Shown here: positions 15,191-23,397 of the stretch, in pieces | How the letters are laid out: the number at the start of each line of letters is the position of its first letter | How positions within the stretch are numbered: position 1 is the stretch's first letter | From: a virus | Virus record (IMG/VR): IMGVR_UViG_3300018049_000042 | Coordinates: 1 to 42,373 of that record | Reading direction: 5' to 3' (one strand) | Length of the DNA stretch: 42,373 bases | Made by a program: the position numbers and the translations under genes | Notes under the pieces: generated by a model | What the model saw: the letters and a program-made list of their open reading frames with translations, nothing else | Told to the model about the DNA's origin: nothing | Databases searched by the model: none

Positions 15191-16041
15191 ATATTGTATG
15201 TACTAGTAAACCATGTGATGGATTACTATATTATAGTTATGAATATTGCTGTGCTTTAAATGAAGCCGGTATAGAAACAAATTTAATTATTATTACTAGA
15301 GGAAATTTTAAAGAAGAGGATTATATTAATTCTCTTAAAGAGAAATATATTTACGTTAAATATATTCATATTAATGATTATATTCCTAATGCAGGAGATG
15401 TGACTCTTATATTGGGTAGAAATATGCTTTCTATTCCATACGAAAATATAAATGAATATAATGAAAATCAACGGTTTACATTGCACTTATTATTTGATAT
15501 AATAATATCAGTGTATTCAGAACAAAATGTAAATGGATACACTGAAGCATTAAAATATTTTAACGTTAAATCAACATATGATTTATGTGATCACGAAGTA
15601 TATTTAAAAGGAGTTGGAGAACAATTTGAAAAAATAATTAATTTCGAAATTTATCAAGATCCAGTTGAAAATATATTAGTAGATAATCTTTTCCTTGGAA
15701 CAAATAAAGATTATTATATAACTGCTCAAAAACTTATTAATAATTACGATAATTATGGAATAGTAGCATATGATGATTTTTATGTTGATAAAAGCTTAAA
15801 TAATTTATGGGCTCCAGTAAAAAATTTATTAGGAACATTTAATACATATGTTTATTGTAAAGAACAATTTGATCCTGCTCCAAGAATTATACAGGAATGT
15901 AGATATTACAACATAAATATGATATATGAAAGAGATAAAACTTTACACGATGGAGGATACGTTTATTGGAATAGAGATTTTCAAAAACAAAACCTTAATC
16001 CTATTTTGAAAGCATACGATAATGTACGACAATTGGCATAA
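15178..16041 (+). CDS. GT-B-like glycosyltransferase (GTG start)
   Basis: A 287-aa protein from GTG 15178, which lies within the 3' end of the nitroreductase gene (13-nt overlap). No ATG gives a plausible N-terminus. The N-terminal half has a Rossmann-type beginning (CLNIVCTSKPCDGLLYYSY, a typical GT-B 'SxPxxG' start) and the C-terminal half has FDPAPRIIQE (231-240) near a predicted sugar-nucleotide site, where family members have a conserved P-R-x-x-x-E with Glu240 contacting the donor. A glycosyltransferase is thus likely, although shorter than typical GT-B enzymes of 350-400 aa, and key motifs are not conclusive. It ends 20 nt inside the aminotransferase gene. Acceptor and donor unknown. 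Confidence 0.6.
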   Translation: MGCLNIVCTSKPCDGLLYYSYEYCCALNEAGIETNLIIITRGNFKEEDYINSLKEKYIYVKYIHINDYIPNAGDVTLILGRNMLSIPYENINEYNENQRFTLHLLFDIIISVYSEQNVNGYTEALKYFNVKSTYDLCDHEVYLKGVGEQFEKIINFEIYQDPVENILVDNLFLGTNKDYYITAQKLINNYDNYGIVAYDDFYVDKSLNNLWAPVKNLLGTFNTYVYCKEQFDPAPRIIQECRYYNINMIYERDKTLHDGGYVYWNRDFQKQNLNPILKAYDNVRQLA

Positions 16042-17107
16042 AGAATTTGTAACAAATTTTAGTCATTATATGAAAATATTTAATGACAATATGAATGAAA
16101 ATTATGAAACTGGTATAGAAAAATTAGAAAATGATATATCAAGTTTTAATGGTAGAAAATATTGTGTTGCAGTTGCATCTGCTACTGATGCATTAAAATT
16201 TTCGTTATTAGCACACAATGTTGGACCAGGTGATGAAGTTTTAGTAAGTAATTTTTCGTGGATTTCTTCATCTTCTTGCATTTCCATGGTTGGCGCAACT
16301 CCTGTGTTTTGTGATATTGATTTGAATTCATATCATATAACATTAAAAGAAATTCAAAAAATGTATAGCCCTAAAGTTAAAGCTTTAATCTATACTCATC
16401 TATTTGGCAATATGACTGATACTGCAGAAATAGAAAAATTCTGTAAAGAAAAGAATATTGTTTTTATTGAAGATTCTGCTCAATCATTAGGATCTAGTTT
16501 AAATGGTAGAAAAGCTGGAACTATAGGAAATTGTAGCTCTTATAGTTTTAATTCTAATAAAGTTATTGCTGGAATTAATGGCGGCGGCATTTTTATGACT
16601 GATGAAGAAAGTAAAGCTGAATATGTTAAAGGTCTTCGCCGTCATGGAAAAATTTCTGATTTCGAATTTGTTGGATATAATTCTAAACCATATAGACTTA
16701 ATACTGAAATTATATCTTTTAGATTATCACATTGGAGATCGTGGCAAGATAAAAGACAAGAAATTGCTAAAATATATAATAATGAATTAAATAGTTTACC
16801 AATTATTATGGACAAGGCTTATGATCCAAATTTAGATCATAATTATCACAAATATGTTATAAGGTTCGAAGATCAAGAAACAAGAGATTGGGTAATACAA
16901 GCATTACGTGAATTTGATATTAGATTACAAATTCACTACGATAAACCTCTATCTAAAAATTCTTTATACAATAACATAAAATATAGAAAAAGTAAAGGAA
17001 AAAATGCTGAAATAGCATCTAATACAGTTTTATCATTGCCAATAAATCCATGGTTAACAGAAAGTGAAGTGAAAAATATATGTTCAACAATTCAAACGAT
17101 ATTATAA
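16022..17107 (+). CDS. DegT/DnrJ/EryC1/StrS-type PLP aminotransferase
   Basis: A 361-aa protein of the usual family length (about 360-400). Visible motifs: ASATDALKFSL near residue 54, the GDEVLVSNFSWISS segment, a VFCDID strand, the IEDSAQSLGS motif (Asp-x-x-x, pyridine N contact), and the PLP-lysine region YSFNSNKVIAGINGGG, with the Schiff-base Lys180. RLNTEIISFRLSHW is the usual substrate-binding region. Family members make amino sugars for LPS, O-antigen and aminoglycosides by transamination of keto-sugars or keto-inositols. In this operon it points to an amino-sugar or aminocyclitol product. The start overlaps the upstream gene by 20 nt and its end overlaps the next start by 28 nt. Confidence 0.9.
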   Translation: MYDNWHKEFVTNFSHYMKIFNDNMNENYETGIEKLENDISSFNGRKYCVAVASATDALKFSLLAHNVGPGDEVLVSNFSWISSSSCISMVGATPVFCDIDLNSYHITLKEIQKMYSPKVKALIYTHLFGNMTDTAEIEKFCKEKNIVFIEDSAQSLGSSLNGRKAGTIGNCSSYSFNSNKVIAGINGGGIFMTDEESKAEYVKGLRRHGKISDFEFVGYNSKPYRLNTEIISFRLSHWRSWQDKRQEIAKIYNNELNSLPIIMDKAYDPNLDHNYHKYVIRFEDQETRDWVIQALREFDIRLQIHYDKPLSKNSLYNNIKYRKSKGKNAEIASNTVLSLPINPWLTESEVKNICSTIQTIL

Positions 17108-17751
17108 ACAATGGATTACGTATGCTTAAAAGAAAGCATATTAATATTGATATTACTCATAGGTGCCCTTTAGAATGTCCAAGGTGTCAAAGACAATCTG
17201 CCTTTGTCCATAAAGGACTTAAAGTTCCTGGAAAAGATTTACCTTTTGATGAATTTAAAAAAATAGTTGATCACTTTACCCATATAAACTTTTGCGGACA
17301 AGTTTCAGATCCAGTTCATCATCCAAAATTTATAGACTTTTTAAGTCATATTCATTCTTTTTATAATACTGAAACACCAAAATCTACATCTGTACATCAC
17401 GCAACTGGTTATAAGAAAATGGAATGGTATATTAAAGCATTTCAAGCAAACCCTAGAGCTCGTTGGTGGTTTGGAATAGATGGTTTACCAAAAGATTCTC
17501 ACAAGTATAGAATAAACCAAGACGGTGAAAAACTTTTTGAAATTTGTAAAGAAGCAAAAAATCATTTAGAACAATTGCCTGTTTGGCAATATATTGTATT
17601 TAACTATAATGAACATACAATTGAAGAAGCACATAGTATGGCAAAAGAAGCGGGAGTACAATTTATGTTAGTTAATTCATCAAGATGGCTGGGTGAACAT
17701 GATCCATATAGACCATCTAAAGAACATAGCTTGAGTTTACACGATGGGTAG
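17080..17751 (+). CDS. Radical SAM enzyme, N-terminal catalytic part (split gene, part 1)
   Basis: A 223-aa product. Cys29-x3-Cys33-x2-Cys36 (HRCPLECPRC) is the radical SAM cluster, followed by a partial barrel and a DGLPKDSHKYRINQDG segment, with NSSRW near residue 200. It ends abruptly in HDG-stop where such proteins normally continue into a SPASM-like domain; that domain follows in the next ORF in frame +1. Either the gene is split into two subunits coupled by an 8-nt overlap, or the two ORFs are joined by +1 frameshifting at GGG-TAG, or there is a sequence error. The annotated ATG is 28 nt inside the previous gene; the ATG at 17122, just before the cluster, is a plausible alternative with an equally weak ribosome site. 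Confidence 0.75.
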   Translation: MFNNSNDIINNGLRMLKRKHINIDITHRCPLECPRCQRQSAFVHKGLKVPGKDLPFDEFKKIVDHFTHINFCGQVSDPVHHPKFIDFLSHIHSFYNTETPKSTSVHHATGYKKMEWYIKAFQANPRARWWFGIDGLPKDSHKYRINQDGEKLFEICKEAKNHLEQLPVWQYIVFNYNEHTIEEAHSMAKEAGVQFMLVNSSRWLGEHDPYRPSKEHSLSLHDG

Positions 17752-18109
17752 AGAAATTCCAGATATAGATGAAAATAGTGAATTAGATCCTAAATGTTTT
17801 GATAGGCGACAAGAAGCTTTTGCCTTAACAAACAGAATGGAAGTTATTCCGTGTTGTTGGCTTGATACTCAAGTAAATAGACAGAATTTTGAATATCAGC
17901 AACTATTGTTAGCTAGTAGATTAGAAGATTATGATTCTGTAGAAGAAATCTTTTTAACAGAAGAATGGATTGAATTTCGTAATAATTTAAGTAAAGGAAA
18001 AGGATTTCCATTATGCCATTTAGTATGTAGAAAAAGAAATTCGCCTCAACATAAAAAAGAAATATTTTTAGAGTCTGAGCAAACAAAAGGATATGTTAAA
18101 TCAACATGA
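17744..18109 (+). CDS. SPASM-like C-terminal part of the split radical SAM enzyme (part 2)
   Basis: A 121-aa ORF beginning ATGGGTAG, so its start overlaps the TAG stop of part 1 by 8 nt. It has Cys18, Cys37-Cys38 (VIPCCWLDT), an EEWIEFRNNLSKG helix and Cys91-x3-Cys95 (LCHLVC). The order CC, W-x-x-F, C-x3-C is what the auxiliary-cluster (SPASM) domain of radical SAM enzymes shows at the C-terminus. Without the catalytic half it would have no activity of its own, so it belongs with part 1. It overlaps the next gene by 4 nt (ATGA). If a separate polypeptide, it should bind the first half; if not, the two ORFs make one protein of about 344 aa. Confidence 0.7.
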   Translation: MGREIPDIDENSELDPKCFDRRQEAFALTNRMEVIPCCWLDTQVNRQNFEYQQLLLASRLEDYDSVEEIFLTEEWIEFRNNLSKGKGFPLCHLVCRKRNSPQHKKEIFLESEQTKGYVKST

Positions 18110-18924
18110 AAACTAGACGTGAATTACTTGAAGATGGATATAAAGGAGTTGATTTTTATTTAACAAAATCTTGTAATAAGTCATGTCATTATTGTACAGC
18201 ATGGACTTTGGAAATGAGAAATCTTCATGTTGATATGGATTTTTTACGACATACACTTGAATGTTTTAAAGGGCATAAAATAATTTTTAATATATTGGGC
18301 GGTGAACCAGGCCTAGTTAAAAATTTAACAGAAGTCATTAATATGATAAAAGAGTATGATACATTTGTTGTATCAATTCTTTCTAATTCATTTGTACGTA
18401 AAAGATATTCTGAAGTTTTAGAAGATCCAACTATATATTATATGGAACATTTAGTTTTAGATTTCCACGAAGATAAAATTGAAAAACTTGGCAACTTTGA
18501 ATTTTTTGAAAAAAATAATTTGAATAATTATAACGTAGTAATTATGACACCAAATTATTTTAAATACAGAGAAAATTTTGATTTAAGTATATTAGATCAT
18601 GAAAATACACAGTTTAAAGAATTTAATTCAAGATCTCCTGATTGGACTGAAACAGATCAGGCGCCTGAGTTTGATAGAAGAATGTGCGCTGCATTTCCAA
18701 AGGTTCCGGTAATTGATTTTGAAATAAAAAAATTAAGACATTGTAGTAAAAAAGTAATTAATGGATCTAGACAATTTGATATTACACCAGAAAATATTGA
18801 AAAAATGATGAATTATGAATTATTTGAATTTGAAGAATACTGTAAAAAATGTACAGAGTTTATTGAAAAAAGATTTCCAGAAGATATTTTAGATATTGTA
18901 GCAGCTGGAGCAGTTATGAAATGA
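18106..18924 (+). CDS. Radical SAM enzyme with C-terminal Cys-rich tail
   Basis: A 272-aa protein. Cys23-x3-Cys27-x2-Cys30 (CNKSCHYC) is the SAM-cleaving cluster, and LGGEPG at about 64-69 is the SAM-binding strand. The C-terminal third has Cys residues in MCAAFPKVPVIDF, LRHCSKK and EEYCKKCTEF, compatible with an auxiliary iron-sulfur cluster. Sequence similarity to the twitch pair is limited to the core motifs, and the auxiliary cysteines are on the C-terminal side here. The substrate is unknown. It overlaps its two neighbours by 4 nt each. Confidence 0.85.
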   Translation: MKTRRELLEDGYKGVDFYLTKSCNKSCHYCTAWTLEMRNLHVDMDFLRHTLECFKGHKIIFNILGGEPGLVKNLTEVINMIKEYDTFVVSILSNSFVRKRYSEVLEDPTIYYMEHLVLDFHEDKIEKLGNFEFFEKNNLNNYNVVIMTPNYFKYRENFDLSILDHENTQFKEFNSRSPDWTETDQAPEFDRRMCAAFPKVPVIDFEIKKLRHCSKKVINGSRQFDITPENIEKMMNYELFEFEEYCKKCTEFIEKRFPEDILDIVAAGAVMK

Positions 18925-19934
18925 AATACTTAATTGTCAATGGATGTAGTTTTTCTGCATATACATATGGCCGCAATACTAATTTAGAAGATCGATCATC
19001 AAAACACAATTTTTTAAAAAGTATAAATTACACTCCTTGGCCTGTTCATTTAGCCAAAAAATTAAATATGAAATTAATTAATCTAGCGATTGGTGGTTCT
19101 GGAAATAACGGAATTTATAATCGTACTCTTGATTTATTAAATTATATAGATCATAAAGATATTGGTTTAGTTATACATATGTGGACTGAATCAAATAGGC
19201 GTGATTATGAAGCTCAAGAAACTGAACCTCATTTGATTAATCCAGAATATAAAAATGATTTACCAGAAAAAATGAAAAAATCTGCGTATAAGCATGGTAA
19301 CAACAATTGGTCGCCTGGAAATTACGAAGATTGGATTCATAATTCTTTACGCTATTTTTACATGTTTCAAATCTTATGTGAAAATTATAATATACCATAT
19401 GTACAAATTCAAGGGATGAATTTATATTGGAATTGGTGGAGAGTTACAAGCCAAGATAAGCTTAATTTGATGAATGGAGATTTTCAAGAAAATGAAAACT
19501 TTAAAACAATGATTCCATTCCGTGAAAGGTCTGGTGATAAACGCACAAATTTTACAATTGTAAAAAATTTACATGCACATAATTGGCCTTACAAATCAAA
19601 AAAAGAATTAATTGAGTATTTACCTAACAATATGTATTATGATAAAATTAAAAATTTTATAAATTGGCCAATTGATAAACCTAATAATATAACATGGAAT
19701 AAAAATGATATTACATTTAGCGATCCACCAGAAACACTTAAGTTAAAATGCGAAAAATATGGTTTAGAATTTATACAGACAGAAATAGAAAATAATATTC
19801 AACAAAGATTTACTAACTATGCTAGTAGAAAAAAAACTTGGATAAATTCTAATAGTGATACTATTGGTGGAGATAGTCATCCAAATAATGAAACTCATAT
19901 AAAAATAGCGGATTATATTTATGAAAATCTTTAG
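18921..19934 (+). CDS. SGNH/GDSL hydrolase-like protein
   Basis: A 337-aa protein. The N-terminus MKYLIVNGCSFSAYTYG resembles block I of SGNH hydrolases, with candidate nucleophile Ser10. NLAIGGSGNNGI (54-65) matches block II (Gly/Asn oxyanion-hole region). Near the C-terminus GGDSHPNNETH includes Asp318 and His320 as candidate catalytic residues, one residue closer than the usual DxxH. The middle 200 residues are an Asn/Trp/Tyr-rich insertion. Family members act as esterases or acyltransferases on sugars and lipids. Such proteins occur in other phages as virion-surface or polysaccharide-modifying enzymes. It overlaps the carbamoyltransferase gene by 14 nt. The assignment is from motif pattern only. 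Confidence 0.65.
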   Translation: MKYLIVNGCSFSAYTYGRNTNLEDRSSKHNFLKSINYTPWPVHLAKKLNMKLINLAIGGSGNNGIYNRTLDLLNYIDHKDIGLVIHMWTESNRRDYEAQETEPHLINPEYKNDLPEKMKKSAYKHGNNNWSPGNYEDWIHNSLRYFYMFQILCENYNIPYVQIQGMNLYWNWWRVTSQDKLNLMNGDFQENENFKTMIPFRERSGDKRTNFTIVKNLHAHNWPYKSKKELIEYLPNNMYYDKIKNFINWPIDKPNNITWNKNDITFSDPPETLKLKCEKYGLEFIQTEIENNIQQRFTNYASRKKTWINSNSDTIGGDSHPNNETHIKIADYIYENL

Positions 19935-21414
19935 TGCATCATTTAGTCCTCATGATCATAATACATATGATGGTTTATTTCATAATCAAATAGAAAGATA
20001 TAGTAGATTAAAACATAATCTACCTAAGTTAGATGAAAACGTATATCCATTTAATGGTGTGTTTATACCACAAAAACATTCTAACGAAGCTGGTATAAAA
20101 TTCTATGAAGAATATTATAAACCTGAAAACCATGAAGTGTTTGCTTTCACAACTACTATTGGTGGTGTTAATCAAATAACACCATATAAAATTTCTAAAG
20201 AATATCTTGATTTTAAACCCACTAATCTATGGGATTATAAAATGATTAATAACACATATTATATTGATCATCATCAATCACATGCTGCATATGCTTATTT
20301 AACTTCTGGATTTGAAGAATCAGATATATTAGCAATTGACGGAAGAGGATATAATTTTAATTGTATTTTTATTGATAAAAATCAAAAAATTATAGATTTA
20401 TCTAGCAAAATAAATATTGGTGAACTTTGGAATTTTATCTCTCAATATTTAGGTTTCGGATTTTTAGGTGCAGGAAAAGTAATGGGTCTTTCTGCTTACG
20501 GCGCTTTAAAAGATTCTATCTATCTTATGTTAGAAGAATTACATCAAAACCGAATTGATAAAGATGATTTTATACGTATGGTAGATTCACAAAATGTTTC
20601 ACCAGATTCAATTGCACATACATTACAAGTCTTTACAGAAGATATTATAAGAGAACATGTATATCCTCTGCAATCATCAACAAATTTATGTATTGCAGGA
20701 GGAGTTGCTTATAATGGATATGTGAATGAAATGTTTTTTGAAAAATACGAAAACGTGCATGTACCGCCTGCAGCTGGAGATGAAGGACAGGCATTAGGGA
20801 CATATATGCATGCTGATTATATGTTAAATAATAACATTCATACTCCAAAAACATATGCTGGAAAAAAATATAATTTTAAAGGTAAAGAAAAAGTTAATTA
20901 CAAAGAAATAGCACAAGCAATTGCAGATGGTGCAATTGTTGGTTGGTTTCAAGATGAATCAGAAAGTGGAAATAGAGCTTTAGGAAATAGAAGTATATTA
21001 GCAGATCCAAGAAGGCATGATATTAAATTTGTAATTAATAATACTATAAAATTACGTGAAGATTTTAGGCCATTCGCACCAGCAGTCTTAGAAGAGTGGT
21101 ATGAATATTTTTTTGATACACATAAACCAAGTCCATATATGAGTAGAATTGTAAAAGTTAAACATAAAGATAAAATTCCGGGTGTAACTCACATAGATAA
21201 TACTGCAAGAATACAAACAGTAAATGAAAGTGATAATCCTAAATTTTATAAGTTAATCACTGATTTTTTTTATGCAACTGCAATGCCTATGTTATTAAAT
21301 ACAAGCTTTAATTGTCAAGAACCAATTGTAGAAACACCAGAAGAAGCAATTGCCACTTTTAATAAAACAGGAATGGATCTATTAGTAATTAATGATTATA
21401 TTATAAGAAAATGA
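19921..21414 (+). CDS. O-carbamoyltransferase (NodU/CmcH/TobZ family)
   Basis: A 497-aa protein. The HHQSHAAYAY motif (His117, His118, His121) is the metal-binding element of the first domain. IDGRGYN, LGFGFLGAGKVMGLSAYG and IAGGVAYNG follow, then ESGNRALGNRSILADPR (347-363), DFRPFAP and LNTSFNCQEPIVETP, the diagnostic motifs of the YrdC-like/Kae1-like carbamoyltransferase fold. Family members use carbamoyl phosphate and ATP to make a carbamoyl adenylate and transfer the carbamoyl group to hydroxyls of sugars, for example Nod factor (NodU), cephamycin (CmcH) and tobramycin (TobZ). It overlaps the methyltransferase gene by 4 nt. Function is confident at family level; the acceptor is unknown. 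The length fits the family (about 500-570 aa). Confidence 0.92.
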   Translation: MKIFSASFSPHDHNTYDGLFHNQIERYSRLKHNLPKLDENVYPFNGVFIPQKHSNEAGIKFYEEYYKPENHEVFAFTTTIGGVNQITPYKISKEYLDFKPTNLWDYKMINNTYYIDHHQSHAAYAYLTSGFEESDILAIDGRGYNFNCIFIDKNQKIIDLSSKINIGELWNFISQYLGFGFLGAGKVMGLSAYGALKDSIYLMLEELHQNRIDKDDFIRMVDSQNVSPDSIAHTLQVFTEDIIREHVYPLQSSTNLCIAGGVAYNGYVNEMFFEKYENVHVPPAAGDEGQALGTYMHADYMLNNNIHTPKTYAGKKYNFKGKEKVNYKEIAQAIADGAIVGWFQDESESGNRALGNRSILADPRRHDIKFVINNTIKLREDFRPFAPAVLEEWYEYFFDTHKPSPYMSRIVKVKHKDKIPGVTHIDNTARIQTVNESDNPKFYKLITDFFYATAMPMLLNTSFNCQEPIVETPEEAIATFNKTGMDLLVINDYIIRK

Positions 21415-22139
21415 TTATAGAAAAAGAAATATGGAATGTGTTATGGAAAGCTTTTAACGAAGAAAAGCTTGATCCATATTCATATTTAAAAGTTACTAAA
21501 CCATTATTAGAAGATAAAATTAATAAACATCTATTACAAATGTTATGGACTATAGCATACGAAAAAGAAATGGATATTGTTCATTTTCTTGATAGTATGG
21601 GCCCAAGCCAAATTGAATCTAAAACATGGTTAGTTGAAAAATTATCTTTAGTTATTCCAACATTTTTTGAATTAAATGAGAAAATAAGAGTTCAACTATT
21701 AGGAGGTTGGTTTGGATCTCCATTATCTATAATGCTAAAACAAAATTCAGATCAAATCGAATCAATTGATAACATTGATATAGATCCTAAAACGAAAAAG
21801 TTTTTTGAAAATTTTATGTCAATTTATAATATTGCAGGAAATCATTATTGTCAAAACATACTCGATCCAATTATGGATGACGATAAAACACATGTAGTTA
21901 TTAATACTTCTTCTGAACATATGCCTAGCTTACCTAAAATATTAGAAAATAAAAATTATAGAGAAAATACAATATTTGCTTTACAAAGTAATAATATGTT
22001 TCATGTAAATGATCATATTAATTGTGTTGAAAATGAAGATGAATTATTAGAAAAATCAGGAATTAAACAAAAAATATATAAAGGATCACTTGATATGCCT
22101 AATGGTTATAAAAGGTTTATGGTTATAGGAAAATGTTAA
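21411..22139 (+). CDS. Class I SAM-dependent methyltransferase-like protein
   Basis: A 242-aa protein. After a mainly helical N-terminal 80 residues, VQLLGGWFGSPLS (Gly98-Gly99-Trp-Phe-Gly102) fits motif I of a Rossmann methyltransferase, DNIDIDPK (Asp123, Asp125) fits the acidic motif II that binds the SAM ribose, and THVVINTSSEHM fits motif IV. No substrate motif is recognisable. It resembles unassigned marine-phage methyltransferases that appear next to carbohydrate genes. It overlaps the carbamoyltransferase by 4 nt and the next gene by 7 nt. Likely a late methylation step in the operon's pathway; family-level confidence is moderate. Confidence 0.7.
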   Translation: MIIEKEIWNVLWKAFNEEKLDPYSYLKVTKPLLEDKINKHLLQMLWTIAYEKEMDIVHFLDSMGPSQIESKTWLVEKLSLVIPTFFELNEKIRVQLLGGWFGSPLSIMLKQNSDQIESIDNIDIDPKTKKFFENFMSIYNIAGNHYCQNILDPIMDDDKTHVVINTSSEHMPSLPKILENKNYRENTIFALQSNNMFHVNDHINCVENEDELLEKSGIKQKIYKGSLDMPNGYKRFMVIGKC

Positions 22140-22804
22140 AAATATTTTGTTTATATTATGAAGGAAAATATTCTTATGATTATGTTGAAAAACTTGAAAG
22201 AGGAATATCTAAAAATACGACTATTGATTTTGAATTTTTTTGTTATAAACCAAAAAGAAAATCGCATTGGCACAAATTAGAATTTTTTGATCCAACATTT
22301 ACTGAAACACTCGATGATGTTATAGTTATGGATATAGATCAAGTTATTGTTAACAATATTGACGACATGTTATCATATCCAATTAAAGATAATGAATTAT
22401 TAACATATTCAAGTACAGTAAGTACACTACCGATAAATGGTGGCTTTTATAAATTTAAAGGAAATGCGTTTACTGATCTAACTGATAAATGGTCAAAAAA
22501 TAAAGAGTATTGGGAATCATATTATTATAATAATGGCACTGTAAATATTAAAGGACACGGCGAACAAAATTTTGTTTTTGATAATGTAGAAAACATAGTA
22601 ACTCTACCAGATAATTGGATGGTACGATACTACAATGATGATGCTTTAAATTATCAAATGCAATTAGAATATTGTAAATTATACAATAAAGAATTTATGA
22701 TTATGGATGAAGAAATTGATAAAGATATAAAAATTGTGCATTTTACTAATAACAATTATATACATAAATCTAATACATCTTGGATAAGAAAGCATTGGAC
22801 ATGA
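22133..22804 (+). CDS. Small GT-A glycosyltransferase (DxD)
   Basis: A 223-aa protein. VIVMDIDQVIV places Asp67-Ile68-Asp69 as the DxD metal motif of a GT-A glycosyltransferase (GT8-like). GGFYKFKGN follows, then HGEQNFVFDN and a C-terminal IVHFTNNNY strand with a conserved His, matching the HxxGxxKPW-like end of GT8 enzymes loosely. The N-terminal signature LKIFCLYYEGKY is the usual first beta strand. No signal peptide, so it is probably cytoplasmic. It is shorter than many GT8 enzymes but similar in size to phage glycosyltransferases. It overlaps the next glycosyltransferase start by 4 nt (ATGA). Confidence 0.75.
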   Translation: MLKIFCLYYEGKYSYDYVEKLERGISKNTTIDFEFFCYKPKRKSHWHKLEFFDPTFTETLDDVIVMDIDQVIVNNIDDMLSYPIKDNELLTYSSTVSTLPINGGFYKFKGNAFTDLTDKWSKNKEYWESYYYNNGTVNIKGHGEQNFVFDNVENIVTLPDNWMVRYYNDDALNYQMQLEYCKLYNKEFMIMDEEIDKDIKIVHFTNNNYIHKSNTSWIRKHWT

Positions 22805-23397
22805 GAATTATTTGTGTAAACACTGGAAATAAATTTAGTGAATGGTATGTTGATAATTTAAAACATATGATTGATAATTTTTCTGGTTTACAATATGAAG
22901 AATTTGTGGTAATAAGAGATGATGAATATGAAGGAGTTTTTAATAAGCTTCTTATGTTCGATAGATATAGAGATGGCCAAAATATATATTTTGACTTAGA
23001 CATAATTATTACAGGAGACTGTAATAATCTTGTAAGAAAAAATTTTACTTTATGCCATGCATGGTGGAGAAAGCCATTTCACACACCACTTAATAGTAGT
23101 ATAATGTCATGGTCTGGCGATTACTCTCACATCTATAAAGGATTTGAGAAAGATCCAAATTATTTTATGATTGAATATTCAAGAGGAATAGATCAATTTA
23201 TTTATGAAAAATTTGCTGGAACATTCAATCAATATTTACGAAGTGATAAGTATTGTTCTTATGAATTTATAGAACAAAAAGAAAAAATAAATGTAATTGA
23301 TTATAACGTTTACTTATTTAATCAATCGTATGAAACTATGTTGAATCCTAAGATTCTTCCGCCTCAACTGGGGGAGTTTCTTTTACAATATCAATAG
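22801..23397 (+). CDS. Second small GT-A glycosyltransferase (DxD), last gene of the operon
   Basis: A 198-aa product from ATG 22801, which overlaps the previous TGA by 4 nt like its neighbours; the longer frame beginning at a TTG at 22780 is not needed. MRIICVNTGNKFSEWYVDNL is a typical GT-A first strand and IYFDLDIIITG gives Asp65-Leu66-Asp67 as the DxD motif. LNSSIMSW and a following GIDQFIYE resemble the middle of sugar-nucleotide-dependent transferases. The C-terminal 15 codons lie in a 50-bp overlap with the convergent structural gene, ending at 23397 within its coding region. It and the preceding gene resemble each other in size and motif and may act successively on one acceptor. Confidence 0.75.
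   Translation: MRIICVNTGNKFSEWYVDNLKHMIDNFSGLQYEEFVVIRDDEYEGVFNKLLMFDRYRDGQNIYFDLDIIITGDCNNLVRKNFTLCHAWWRKPFHTPLNSSIMSWSGDYSHIYKGFEKDPNYFMIEYSRGIDQFIYEKFAGTFNQYLRSDKYCSYEFIEQKEKINVIDYNVYLFNQSYETMLNPKILPPQLGEFLLQYQ

Noticed and set aside
11243-23397. Prophage-like integration or transposon origin for the cassette
   Set aside because: No integrase, transposase, direct repeat or inverted repeat was seen at either boundary; the 3' end overlaps a structural gene instead of showing an insertion scar.
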